Source: Pelecanus crispus (taxonomy: Eukaryota > Chordata > Aves > Pelecaniformes > Pelecanidae). From it: a stretch of DNA of 64,000 nucleotides. Shown piece after piece: positions 36,604-50,148 of this stretch. Location of the stretch: the NCBI RefSeq assembly GCF_030463565.1, contig NC_134653.1:27899150-27963149 (forward strand), read 5' to 3'. The notes under the pieces are model-generated. The model was not told where the DNA came from. It worked only from the letters and a program-made list of their open reading frames with translations, and did no database searches. Made by a program: the position numbers and the translations under genes. Within the stretch, counting starts at the first letter, position 1; every line of letters starts with the position of its first letter.

Positions 36604-39600
36604 TCAGAGTTTCGTGCAGAACAACTGTTCCTTAGGAAAGTTATTTTCAGTAACTGAGGTTTCTTTTTTTCCAAAATTCAGCTTGTTGAACTCTGCTTTT
36701 ATTTCCATGATTGACTTTCCCTTGGTCTCAGGGAGATACAGGTAGATGAAAACTGCTGATAAAGCAAGGATTCCCAAAAAGATAAGGAAGCAGAAGGGCC
36801 CAAGGTTATCCTGCAAGCAGAAATGGGAGACACTGTAAGGAAAATACGATTCTTATTTCTATTTCCCAGCCCTTGGGTGCAAGTCTGTGTCAGTAATTAA
36901 AATTCAAAGGTGTGCTCAATACACAAACCAGGATGGGTATCAAACCAGGAGTTTCCACTGGCCACGTTTGACCTGAGTCCAATTGCTGCTCCTCTGACAG
37001 GCCTGGGGGATTCCTGAGCAGGTTTGGTGTTTGGACAGAGCTCTAAGCTTTGCATGTCATTGCAATTTATTGCTATGATTTTGCTCCCTGTCAGCATTCA
37101 GAAGTGGATTAGCCTGGAGAGACGGATCTAGTTAGAGTTACTTACAACAATCAATGGAAAAATCATCCCAAGTACAAACAGTCCCATCCAGTTGATGCAG
37201 CCAACAATCAGAAAGGCTGATGGTCTGAATGACTGGCTGAAGATTTCAACCATGATAGATATAGAGGCTCCAGCTGAAAAAGAAAAGCAAAACGCAAACC
37301 AGGTATACTTGTTTCCTTGCTCCTGACGAAGGTCCTCACAATGGCAGTGGTGGAAAATGGCAGACAGGCAGAACAGGTGGCCTGCTGGCAGGTGGCCTAT
37401 GCTGTGATGAAAGACCTTGATTCCAGAAAGGGACTACAGCTGTTGAATTAGGACTTCAGCTGTTAATTTAGGTTGCTTTCATATATACTGGAATCCTTTT
37501 TCTGGTGCCAGTGGATCTGTGCAGTTCCATATTGTGCTGGTAGCCATTATTAGTGCAGCAATTTATAAAACTAACTCCTGTTTTGGCTCCTGTGGTCAGT
37601 TCCATCTGAAGCATGTTGGTAGGCATGAAGTTTAACTTGCTAAGTTAATGAAGATGATTACTATAATATACCTGGCAATGCCTAGAATCCTGTTTTTAGC
37701 TGAGTATTTTAAAAATTGTTCTGAAACTTCTGTCTCAAACCCTCTGGAGAAGATGATACTATATTTTAAATTATTTAGATCCTGTGATCAGTAATAACAT
37801 TCAAGGTGTCTGTATCCTTTTCCTGTCTCCCACTTGTACATATCTGCCCTTCCCTCCTTAATTTCCAGAACTTTTTACCATGGGACTAGTCTGTTCTTCC
37901 TCTGCCAGTTCTCACCAACCAATATGATACAAAATTTCCTCCCAATGTTGCCATTGATGATGTACTCACATGGTCCAATTCCATAGAAGATAACGAATAG
38001 GAAGATCAAGATAACACTGAAGTAATGCATCCAGAAAAACTGATGCTAAAAGTGAGAAACCAGTGATATCAAACCATTAGATACATGACAGAATAGCTGA
38101 GCTCTGTATTTTCTGCCACTGACTCAAGTTTTTGTACATATCCTGTGAGGCAAGATCAGAAGGGTGGGCTGATGCTGGGTAAGTAGCCAGAAGGCTGCTG
38201 CCTCTTTACCTGCAGTGACAAGGTCATGGTAAGGAGCGCTAGCACAGAACACATCAGTGCATATCCTCCCCATAGCAGCACCTTCCTCCCAAATCTGTCT
38301 ATAAGGGTGCTCTGAAAAGCAGAAAACATAAATCATAATTCAACTTCTGAAATAATTCCTCCCCTCTCCATGTATTCTTCGCAGAAGACTTATCTGAATA
38401 ATAGCCACAAATCAATGTCATTTGAGAGTCTCTTAATTCCTAATGAATTTGATCAGCTTCTTCAAAGCTAATTCATTATTAATTAACCTGTGTTTATTAG
38501 TCAGCCCTAGGCTGTTGTTAGTTCCCTTTCTCGGGTGCTGGTATGTATCGAATTGTGCACACATCTAATCCAGAACATCAGAAAATTGTTTTGCAGAATA
38601 AAAAGTCTGAAGACATACAGTCATGCAAATAATTTGGGAAAAGAGCTGCCTTTTATCCTGCATGTGGCTTTGCAGAAGCCAGAAGATGTGTCTTAGGTTA
38701 TGCAAATCTTCCCTGAGCCCAGTTATAAGTAAGGAAAAGTACAATTGTTGACCACATTAAATTTCTCCTTCAAACTCAAGTCTGAAAAGACTTACACACA
38801 GTATAGAGGATAAGCATTCACACAACCCAACTCCCAGGGACACATATGGGATAAGGTATTCTTCAAACTTGGCTGTGTGGAATACTTCAAAAGAATAGAA
38901 GTATATCTGAAAAATGCAGAGAGGAAATGCACCTGTGAAAAAAGTGTTGCAATTGTGATGCAGTTCTAAGCTGATGTAACAGCCAGTAACTTAGTGGGGT
39001 TTGTAACGCTGCCTAGAGTCATCTCTTGTTCTGGGGATAAAGAGAGCACTCAACTGCATTGATTCCACAGAGCTGCAAGGTGGTCATGACAGTCATCAAG
39101 ATGTAAAGTTGCCAGCGCAAAGATCGCTCTTTTATTACTTCAAGGACACGCAAGGTTTTCGTGCTCGTCATTGCAACTTTCTCCTTCATAATGTCATCAA
39201 TTTCTGCTTGATGGTCTCCTTCCCCCCAGAGCTTCCTGATGGCTGTTGGGGAGAAAGAAGGGAGTGGATTATTCTACCAGTATAGCTCCATCACGAGTGG
39301 TTATGTTAAACCCTTTAGTCTGCCTGTCCATTTGCATAGGTGGTGGTGTTGGTGCTGTCTGCTTCTGCCATCTGGTTGGGTCTGGGGCAGCAGGCAAACA
39401 GAAGAATTTTGTTTCTCTGGCTGTCAATATAGCATACCTTTCTAATGTTGAGTTGACTTAATTGTAAACAAAGTAAACATTTAAGTACATTTTATTTCAT
39501 AAAAAATGAACTGCCTAAATAATTTTCTTTAAAGAAATAAAATTTCCCACCAAAGTGGGAAAGGTTCAACTTGCTAATATATATCTATCTTTCTTGTCTT

Positions 39601-42600
39601 AACTGATTAAGTTTGACTGCGTGAGGCCCCAGGTTAATACAGATGTATTGCTGTAGGTACCTCAGCTGTTTTATTTAGAACTGCCTCTGCTGTTACTCCA
39701 TGGCACTGCACTGTGCTGCACAGCTCTGCCCTGCTTTCTTGTCTTCTACAGAGGCTGTCACTCTAACATATCAAATGAAGTGAAGTCCGTGAGGAAAGTA
39801 GACACTCTACCTTTCTTGCAGGCTTCCTCATTACCCTTCTGTATCAGGAGGTAGGATGGTGAATCAGGGAAAAATGGGAGGGTAACCAGTTGAACCACTG
39901 CTGACAGTCCACTAGATGCTAACAACCATGGCCACAAAGCTTCACTTCCTAAAATCTCCCTGGAAAGTGTATGTGAAACAAAATTATGTTGAAATAATGG
40001 ACTGAATGTTCAGAAAGTTTTTGGGAGTGATGAGGATTGCTCAGATTCCATTCAAGGGTGCAGTGGAGCAAACACCTGAATTGATAATTCATCAGATTTC
40101 ACAAATTTGGCTATTTCTATTTCTGACAATTTTAAAGAAATTATTTGGCATTTTGAAAAACTTTCTAAAGATCATTAGGATCCAATATAATGTCTAGAGA
40201 GCTGATGAGACTGATTTGACCACTGTTTGACCACAGGACCAAAACATCTTGCTAAGACTTTTCATGTAAGTACAGTGAATTTTGAAGGGGAAGTCACCTA
40301 GTAGAAAGGGTATGGAAATAAGAAGAAATCAGATTATGAGTAATTAATTTTTTATTTCTCCTATATTTAAAACTATATGTTTGCCTCAAAAAACATAGAG
40401 AAAAGAAAACTTTTCTTCTGGCATAAGGCCTGTTTTGGGGAAGACGAGAGGGTTTCTTAGTCACTGACTAGGTGAGAGGCTAAGGTTATAGAAAGATTTC
40501 TACTACTTTTAGTGTAACTTGGTAGAAAGATTGAAGGATTTACCGTAGTCCGATAACCTGTCCTGCGAGTTTTCCCAGTGTCAGAAAAACAGCAACTGTG
40601 GAGTTGGTAAATCCACGCAGCTTCTTGGGTGAAATCTCTCCTACATACTGAGGATGTATATTGAGAGAAAAACCTTTAACACAGAAGAGGATAGATAACT
40701 GTTAAAATACTGAGAAAAGCTTAACTTTCTGACTCCGTCCTCTCTTGTATTGTTTCCGTTCACTCTGGTATTTGGATTAAAATTTCTTGCAAAAGGGATG
40801 ATGTTGTTCACTTTTAATAAGTGTCTAGTATATTTGCTTTAAAAATTATTCTCCAGAAATGGCAATACCTGTAGAGAAAATCCTGGGACAGCAAGGATGC
40901 TTGTCCTCCACAGTGGCATGAGCACATACCTGTACCAATGCCATAGAGAAAGCGTCCGACCAGAATCATCTCGAAGGATTTGGCTGTTTTACTGAAGGCC
41001 ATGAAAAGTGCAGCTACCAGCATGATCAGGTTGGTGCACATTTGGCACTTTTTTCTGAAAAAAAAAAAAAAAAAGCCCATGAGAATTTAGTGTGAAATGA
41101 GAACATCTTGTGCTCTTTTGATTAACCTTGCTGTGACAGGAAGCATGGGACAGTGATTCCTGCTGTATTGAGGAATGGCTGAAATAATTTTGACTTTGGC
41201 TAGTCAAAGTGATTCTTTAAAATTTCAGGATCCTTTAGATTTGAATTAATTTCTTAGCTTAGAATTTAAACAGTTGGAACACCTCATCAGCATTTCCACA
41301 GTACAAGTGGGGAAAGAGCTCAAAGAACTGGCCCAGGTAGTCACCAAGATTTTTAAATGGCTAGAATTCCTCATAAAACATCAGGTTGTTCCCCAGAAAT
41401 AATCTGAGTCCATCGCTCCCACTCTAGAATGGCTCATATTAAAGACACTCTTGGCTAAATGGATGTGATCTGAGATAGCAGAAAGATTTTTTAGAGGCAT
41501 ATTTCAAAAGACACTCAGTGTGAATCATGGGCTGATATGTTCATAACCGTGATGTCTCAGGCTCAGATCAAAGTCTTTTGCACTCAGTTGTTTTGCCATG
41601 ATGCTTGCTAGACAAGAGTCCTCTTGTACACAGTAAGGATTCACAGAGATACTCTATTTAGAAGGCTGTGATTCAGCGGTTAGGTTATCATGTGTTAAAT
41701 AACCCATGGGAGAAGTGTGTGATCTTGTTTCCTGTCTTGGGAGACCCTCTGAGTGTGGGATGAGGCAGTGTCCCACAAGAAATTTCTTGGGGGCACTTAC
41801 CTGATAGGAAAGAACACAATTGCAGGCAGGCTAAGATGGTTTGTTGAGACCCATATGAGGGGCCTCTGGATCAGTGGGTTGTGGAGCAGATCTTTAAGTG
41901 GGTCACACCAAGTAGATATGTTTGCCAATTTCTCTGCAAATGAAATTAGTGGTGTTACACACAAGGTACTGAGAACAGACCAGATGGGTGACGAATCCTT
42001 TCTCCATCCAGAGGGAAAGAAATTTTGGAACTGACTTTCAGTAAAATGGATTGCCAAGGACAGAAATGTCTCTTGGATAATTCGTTTGGTGCTGATTGTA
42101 TCTTTACAGTGTAGTTAAAGGGCAATTTATTTTTTTCTATTCTGTTCACATTTTCATTAGACTAGATCTGAATATTTCATATAACATCATCACCCCATAA
42201 TGAGTGTATTTAAATGGAAACCTGGCTCTTCTTTGACACTTAAGGATATCTTCCACACAGTGGTTTCCAGGTGGTTAGAGTATCTGCATATAACACGCTA
42301 CAATACAAGACACATGGCTCCTTTTTGGTGGTTTGTAGAGCTGGGGAGATCTTTATGAGAGCCATAGGGGATCTTGAAGAGAACACGAGGCAAGTACACT
42401 ATCCTGCTACTCCCAGTGGCACTGATCTGGTGGTGTGGTGATGAATGCATCCTTTACAGAAACACAGTTCAGTGGGGAGAGCAGATAAACAAGATAAAAG
42501 ACTGCTTGCTACTTGAAAGAGGTGGATGTGCTAGCAAACCAAATCAGTCTTCAGTCAGACTGCTTCAACCAAGAAGAGGTTTATTTGTTCACCTTGGTAT

Positions 42601-45453
42601 TTCCCTGTACTTTCTGACTATTGAGCTGTTAGAAGAAACACTTACTTCCTGTATTTTGTAGTCAGGTAGCCACAGCAGAGGCTCCCCAGGAATCCTCCTA
42701 TCCCATAAACAGACACAATGAAGGACCACAACAGCATGATTGTCTCAGGATGGAGGGGGGAACCATGTCGCTCTATCCAGGTTTCATTAATAAACCTCCT
42801 GATGTGCTGAAAAATAAAATGAGATTTGACTGGACAATGGGTATAATATTGCTTCGTATTACTTGGCTGTTGTACTTGAGATCTAGTCTGTGGTTCTAAT
42901 ATTAGACTTCTTTTGAGACTAACTTTCCTAGTAAATCAAATTAGCTGAGATCACACTGCAAAATCTTCAAGTTTGTATCAGTCAGTAAGCTTCCTGAGGA
43001 AGCATGCTAAAAGCACATTTTCTGCCTTCCTTTGGAGGCTTGTATACTATGTGGTAACAATTTATTTAAAACAGAAAGTACCATCCTGTTCTTTAAAGGA
43101 GAAAAAGTGCTCTACACTTTTGTTGTTACTGTTAGCCAAAGAAAAGGCATAGGTGTATCAGCTGAATGCTCAGTACATTTGAAACCTATGGGGGAATGGG
43201 GAGCTCAGGCTCTACATTTTGTGTTTTCAGCCTTAGGGAGATGGCTACTTACCACAGAAGGATAGTTGATGACAGAAATGTGAAATCCATATGGGAAACT
43301 ACCACCAATTCCTAGCACTAAAATCATTTGAAATAGTCCCCGGAACTGAACCTGCAAAGCAAAAATAAAATGCTCCATCAGCTTCTCATTAATCTAGTTT
43401 TGTGCAGTCTTGGTGGCCACACTTGTCCTTCCCCTCTGGAAACCTGCATTGTCTGCTTCAAAACCTCTTGGCCTGAAACATTTTTCCAAAATCCTTCTAA
43501 CCTACTGCCAAAGTACAATCATCAGCCACAGTGCCATAGCAAGTCTAAGTGGTAGTATAAGAGTGATAATCCACCACTTTGCAAGATGCAAGAAGGAGAA
43601 GGAGTTTTAAAAGATGTTCCTGATGGTACAGTTCTCACTATATGCCTGCAGTATCGGACAGGTTGGCTGGATAAAGGTGTCAGTCCTGGACAGATAAAGG
43701 TGTCAGTCCTGGACGTGGGGAAGAAGGAATCAGTTTCCTTGTCTTCAATCTGCAGTAACCTATGTACGCCAAACCATGAAGTTATGCCACAGAGGTGCAG
43801 CATTAAAATTCAACATTTTATTGTACTCTCTCCTTTCATTTCTGACTGTGTTGTATCTTTAAGCATAATAAAGAAAAGATCCTTTTAACATTCAACTTTT
43901 TCAGGAAGTCATAGACCAGAAGGAGGAAATAATAATTGCATTAAAACAAAAATCTTCCTGATTTTGATTTTCTCAATGTTTTATTTTTTCTACTTATTTA
44001 ACCATGAAAGTATGTGCTTATGTATTGAAGGGCTTGGCATCTTCCAGGCTAGGGAGATACTGTCCATCTATAATTTCCTTGGTCAAGGATTAGGGACTGA
44101 GATATGCTGACTACTTTGGTGAATGGAATAATTTTAACTGTAAATAAGGAAAAACAGAATATGTAACTACTCAGACCTTTTTGAGGTAAGTGATACCACT
44201 GGTCATCAATCCTGTTTCCAAGTGCCTGCAAGGCTAGATGGAGCTGTCCTCAAACAGCTTAGACTGTACCTAGCAGACCAAACCTAAGACAATTGTGATT
44301 TTAGCCCTATCAGGATCTGTTCAAGGTCCTTTGGGGTTTAACTGCCTCTCCCTTTTTATTCAGCACATCACAGACCAGGACAGTAATACCATCTCTGTAT
44401 AGAGGACACTGTGCTCTGTGTTCTTTTCATGTCAGATATGAACTTAATGGGCTCACAGTTTTTTGGAGATCAGTGCCTGGATGAAGAGAAGGTGGTAGAA
44501 AATGCAATCAGGCAGGAACAAAGTAATGCAAGTGTAAATAATGCTGGACCGGGAGATACTTAGAAGCATGCTCCTTTTTATGGTTCTTAGGTCCACCTTT
44601 CAGGAGTTTGTTACTTAATTAGTCCACAGCTGGATTTCCCAAGTTATCACATGACAAGAACCAAGAAGCTATGGACCAGAGGACTCTCAATTTCCTTAAA
44701 AATCCTGTCTCAAATTAAATGGATTTGCTAATTGGCGAAAGCATTCAAACAAATTAAGAACTCACCTTCTCACTCTTCCTTTTTTTTGCAACAGACTTAC
44801 AAATTAACAATTTTAGTACTTGAAAAGGAAAGCAAAATAGTTTCTTGCCAGCAGTTGAGAAATGGAGCTAGAAATACTTATCACTTCTTCCCTGTTTAAG
44901 ACTATGAAAACTCTTGATGGATAATGCTAATTATCTTTGGGTGAAATGAGGGAAGTTATTTATTTTAAAGCTTATATCATGAATTTCTTAGCCTTTTGCA
45001 GTACAGTTAATCTATTCATTACTTTGGGAAGTAATTAGAGTGCTTAATAATTTGTATTGTTTTCACTAATTCAGAAGACAAAAATATAGTAGCATTGTCA
45101 GTGGTGGAACTGCCAGAACTTTTGTTGTTTCTTATTTTATTTTATGTTATATTTATCTTATCTTATCTTATCTTATCTTATCTTATCTTATCTTATCTTC
45201 TTATCTTATCTTATCTTATCTTATCTTATCTTATTGCATGGAAAAGACCATGCAACATGATTTTCATGGCCCCAAGCCCCATTGTTCTTGGTGATGTTTA
45301 AAAGCAGAAGAGAAAGATGGTCTCTGTCCTAAAAGAGCTTACAATCTTTAAGGAATCTGGATCTTTAGTATTATGTTAGCTTTGTCCTTTATGAGTCAGA
45401 GCCCTGAGAAAAAGTAACCAGATACTCACCAGGTCAGAGAAGAAGGTAGCCAT
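36604..45453 (-). CDS. SLC2A11: SLC2A11-like (GLUT11) sugar transporter, copy 1
   Basis: A predicted 12-TM facilitative hexose transporter of the plasma membrane. Twelve coding exons, in gene order: 45430-45453, 43253-43351, 42646-42806, 40930-41054, 40544-40673, 39811-39959, 39055-39242, 38796-38906, 38210-38311, 37970-38045, 37146-37273 and 36604-36810. They total 1500 bp, 499 aa, all in phase. It starts MATFFSDL. TM1 reads ILVLGIGGSFPYGF and keeps the GLUT-type N-x-P (INYPSV). An N-glycosylation sequon NETW (48-50) lies in the first extracellular loop. Later motifs: YVGEISPKKLRG, FFPDSPSYL, GEGDHQAEIDDI, DRFGRK, and YLPETKGKSIMEI at the end of TM12. The exon 7 donor is the odd GCA|GTTGAGT, shared with copy 2. 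The 5' UTR probably starts in a non-coding exon ending at 46410 (donor ACT|GTAAGT) and joins at 45495. Related bird and fish genes of this group act in pigment cells; which orthologue this is cannot be settled here. Confidence 0.9.
43670..43714. repeat. Tandem duplication of a 23-bp unit
   Basis: GATAAAGGTGTCAGTCCTGG plus ACA is followed at once by a second copy of the same unit (43693-43714). It lies in intron 1 of SLC2A11-like copy 1. The two copies look identical, so the duplication is recent. Confidence 0.8.
45152..45233. repeat. (TTATC)n pentanucleotide microsatellite
   Basis: About 80 bases of TTATC repeats with one interruption near 45200 (CTTCTTATC), preceded by a T/A-rich run. It lies in intron 1 of SLC2A11-like copy 1, close to the first coding exon. 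A leucine/serine/tyrosine-rich ORF here (45095-45301) is just the repeat translated. Confidence 0.95.
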
Positions 45454-46410
45454 CTCCTATCAAAGAGCCAATTCCTGTTGCTTACTGTCTAGTACCTGCC
45501 AAAAGAACCAAATGCTCACATTATGCAATAGCAGTGTCAGTGAACTAGTCCCATGTTATCCAAGTTAAATTTTACTTCAAAGGTTTTTGAGTTAATTACA
45601 CATATTTCAGCTGTTGTACAAAGTTTAGAATTGTTGGATTAAATATTTCAACCAATGGTTGTTTCTAGCCCACATAAACAAGATGGTCCCCCTTACAGAG
45701 AACCTGTATACTTCATGAACTCCGTCTTGTGCTAGGGGGATAGGGAACTGAGAAATCAATTTTAAACATTATTCCAATAATCATACCTTGCTTACTTTTC
45801 AGTATAAGCTGAGAAACATAAAGACAAAGCTATCTGTTGGGAATCTTAGATGGGACTTGGACAGTGAACTATAGGACTTTGACATATAATAGGAAAGAGC
45901 TATTCTCTCTTCATGTGACGGCAACTGGAGCACATCGTAACTTAATGATTACTTAAAGGAATTGAAATGTTCCATCATTTTGGAATGGGGTATAAACTTA
46001 ATTATTCTGCAGTGGCACACCAGGTTTGACCAGCTAAATATTTAATAGTAGCTGATTTCCCTTTGCTGGGAAAGGAAGGTTTAACGTCATGCACAGTTTT
46101 GTCTGGCATTTGCCATTAGTCAGTATATTTATTTTTGTGTCTGTGAGAAAAAAAGATGTCTTTGAAACTGTCCTGTAACCTCCATAGCTGGAGTGCTGTC
46201 TCTTCCTTCAGACAGAAAATTCTCAGGGTTTAACTTCATTTATTTTGTAGTTAAGAGGGTTTTGTATATATAAAGTTGGTAAATGGTTTAAATGTCATTT
46301 GCCATTTACACTTCAGTTAAAGAAGGCGAGGATGAAAAAATCGTAATGGGCTTATTGGATGCAAGTAGTCATATTTACTAGAAAACACATCACATGCAAG
46401 AATACTTACA

Positions 46411-49400
46411 GTATCTCTAGCTAATGTCTGAAACGTAGCAGGTAGCACCACCCGGCCATTCTCCTGTCCTTATGTGGTCCTCATCGTGTAGTGTACTTCG
46501 TCGTTGATGTGTGCTGAGAGTTCATGATGGGTTTTTTTCCAGATTAGGTTCTTCAGCAGATAAGCTGTTGTTAGAGCACAAGTGAGACTGTCCCTTTGAT
46601 GCTAAGAATTAATTTCCTTTTCTGTAAAGTCGTACAAAGTTGAAACAACATAATGTGCATCTGACAAAAAAAATGTTAGCTGCTAGTATCTGCCTCGCTT
46701 AGATGATATTGGGGGAAGACACAAGCAGGCAATAATATGTAGCTGCCAGCGTGGGGCATTCCTTCTCAAATGCAGCCTGTTGCATGTGTTATGTTCTGCT
46801 TCACCCACTTCTATTTAGTATACTGTATACATATGGTAACTTTTACTCCTTGCACTTGTACTTTAATTTAGGATTCGTACTTTTGGTAGGTTAAGGGTCT
46901 TCTTCCTGTAATGCCCTTAATGGGTAATGTGTTTTGCATTTATGTTGATTAGTTACTGTACTGCTTCTCTGCTCTTATTATTTACACTGTGCTGAGGCCC
47001 CCTTTATTAGATGTGCAGTTTCATGATTAGTGCTAAGTTAGCAGATCTCTTACAGATATCCTTTAGTCATAATTGTGATCAGGGCGGTAAATCTCACAAC
47101 ATCAGGTCACATGTGACACACATATGCCAAGCTGTGCTAAGCCTTCCTTAATAAAGGACAGCTAGACCAGATCTATGTTTTTTGTGTCTAGCTGACAGCA
47201 ATTCACTGATCCAGTGCTTAAGTGTTTATATTTGCCTCAGTAGGAGTCAGTATTCGAGACATATCTTACCTATCAGGTGATGTCTCTGGAAGAAAATGTA
47301 CATGTAGTGTTCCTGAAACTTCTGAATGACTGTCCTCTTTGTCTCTGTCACCTCTCATGTATATTTGGACCATATCTTTTTGCTGTTTCACCCCTTGACC
47401 AGACTGTTACCAGAATACAGCTCTTGCTCCACTGAGCACAAGCAAAGGTTGACCTGTGCTCCAAATAGCTGTTCTGCTTTGTTGTCACGTTAATGTTCCA
47501 CAGGGCATCCGCTCACTTCCTGGTGAGGATCTTATGGGGGAGGCTTTCCTAATAACATCTAATGAATAACTGAGATCAGAGAAGTGGCTCCCTAGAAAGT
47601 CACTCCAGCAATGCTACACAATGCCACTCTGCTTACTTTTCCAAAGACTTCAAGTATTGTCAGGAATGAAGGATGTTTTCAGAGTGACTGGTTAGGAAAA
47701 GAGAATTCTGTTTTGCAAAAAGTTGAGATTTCCTTTCTATATTGGTAGTTGTCTCTAAATGACTGGTAGTTTTTAATCATGTTACATGTATATGGAACAC
47801 TACAAAATTATCGAGCTTTTCTGACTTTCAGGACACTTCATGTTTCATAGATTATCTTTTAGTGAGAAGTCTTAAGTGTCCCTCAATAATAAAGACAGGA
47901 CTAATGAAAAACCCCAGTCATGGAAAGGTATGCGCACTGATAATTATTTTTCTAGTTAGCTGTCCCTAAGGGAGATCCTGATGTTGGGAAAGAAACATTT
48001 GTGGAGGCCAGAAGTTTTATTACAAAGCAATCTGCCATTTTTATTACATTTCACATTTCCAAATAAAAATAAGCAGCAGTTAAGATGAACAATTGAATTC
48101 ATATTTTGAATAGCCTTATTTGAGTTGAAGTAAATATACCAGTCAAAGTAATATCAGAGATAAAACACTTATTTTACTGTGCAAGTCTAGAGTTTAGATT
48201 TTAATTTGTACAGTGTGCTCTGCTGAGAGCCTTAGATTTTTTTCATGTTCTTGCTAATAGTATTGCTTTGCTACTAGGACTGTGTGAGCCTCTCATTAAG
48301 GGAAACGTGCAGAAAATTAGACACTTTCTAAAGAAAAGAAAAGTCCCATGAGTTTGCATATGTCAAAAAAAGTTTCTGGTGAAATTAATCCCTGTGGTAC
48401 TTTACAAGATCACACTATCCTGTAAGGCTCACAAACTCTTTTTACCTTTGACTATGCATAGCAGGAAGAAGAATTAGGAAGTCAGTATCAGATTGCCTTG
48501 AAGATCATTCACAGTTTGAAAGCCTGCAGAATGTGAACATACTGCACAGATGTTGATTATAGATCAGTGTAGAAAATTATATTGCATCCATTCCTACAAC
48601 AGAGATCATTGGGAATGGTATATCACACTAAATTTGGAAGTTAGAAAACTTGCATATGATATGTTTTAATATATTTTCTCACTTTGTTTCCTTATCTTTG
48701 TGTACACTACACGCTTATAAAAATTGGCAAATCTCCTGTGAGAGACTGTAAATTAAACCACAAATTGTTGTTGGAAATGCTTAAATGAACATCTTAGAAG
48801 TTCCTTATGTTAGAATTACATTTCCCACTTCTACTGTAAATGAGTGACAAAATATTCAAGGCATAAAATATTTACAGTTATCTCTACAGCTGTCAATCAG
48901 TATCTATACTTGCAGTGAGCAATAACTGAAGAGTCTGTACTGATTGCACATCCCTGAAATATGAGGATATGTGATTACTTTTTAGTCATGGTAGAGAAAT
49001 ACACCCTAGGAAGGAGCCCTGCATGTGTCCAAGAGCTCGAGGACATGACTGAACTTTTGCTGACAGTATGCTGCACATACAGCAAGGTACTGTACAGTTG
49101 TTTTTAGGAGAAACTGTAAAGCAACAGGTACCCTGTTACAGCCAGGAGTAGTCTGGCAGTCTGGGGCAGTTCTTCTGGGGTAAACTGGGCCCAGGTAGCC
49201 AAAAGTCACACAAAGCAAAGTAGCAACTAAATTTCTATGGGATTCATAGCCCATGAGATATCTGAGGGAACTCTGATCCTGGAAGAGGAGCTAGAGACTC
49301 GAGATGGTGACGGTAATGGGAAAGATAGGACAGAGTATCTGAAATGACTCTAGGTGCTTGTGTTTTATGGTGACTGGATTCCACCCATGAGTCCCTTAGC

Positions 49401-50148
49401 TGTATTGCCACTGAAAGGCACTATTCCTTGAGAATAGTTATATACAAACTTTTCCCCCATACTTTATCATGGACAAGTCTGAGCTTAGAATCAAATGGTT
49501 GAATTTTTTTTAGCAAAAAATGAAATATAAGTCAAACCAAGCAGGGTTGCTGACATGGAAAACTTCAATCCAAAAGGGCTGAAGTCTGCCAAACTAGATA
49601 CAACAGAAGGACAACATGGCGTTGTGCATGAGAACCTGGCAAGGTTTGACTATTCAGCTGAGTCTAGAGAAACAAAGAATTTCTCTCCTGCTCCACTAAA
49701 TTTTTTCTTTAATCTGTTATGGATTGAAGCCTAGCCAGAGATAGCAAGCCAAGAACTTCACTATTCCCATTTCAGGGTTGTAAAAACACTCAGAAATCAG
49801 AGAGAGAGAGGGGATCACAGGTCTTCCCTTTCTCCGTGGTCAGCAGTGTTTATAGATTCTACATGTAGTTTCAGTGTGTATTAGTTGCTCTGTTCTAGAA
49901 GAGATTTACACATCAGCAAGTTAAGCCAAAATACTCATGATTCATATGAGTCTATCCTGTTAATGTCAGCCATCATCCCTCTTCTAATCTGCCCAGAGCG
50001 GAGTGCTTGAGAAAGGTGCTGGTTTGGCAAAATGGGAACCTTGAAAGTGACAGATATGAAAGCTGACGGTCCATTTGGACTAGTCAGAAAATGGCAAATG
50101 TCTTTTTTTGCCTCCTTTTAAGAAAGCCTGACTCCCCCTAACAGTGGG
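46411..50148. other. Intergenic region between SLC2A11-like copies 1 and 2
   Basis: About 3.7 kb between the presumed 5' non-coding exon of copy 1 and the stop codon of copy 2. No coding exon, RNA gene or identified repeat was seen. It should hold the promoter of copy 1 and the 3' UTR of copy 2; no CpG island is present. Confidence 0.4.

Noticed and set aside
45152-45233. Regularly spaced repeats as a CRISPR-like array
   Set aside because: Simple pentamer repeat with no spacers, in a vertebrate genome.
45095-45301. ORF rich in Leu/Ile/Ser/Tyr
   Set aside because: It is the translation of the TTATC repeat.
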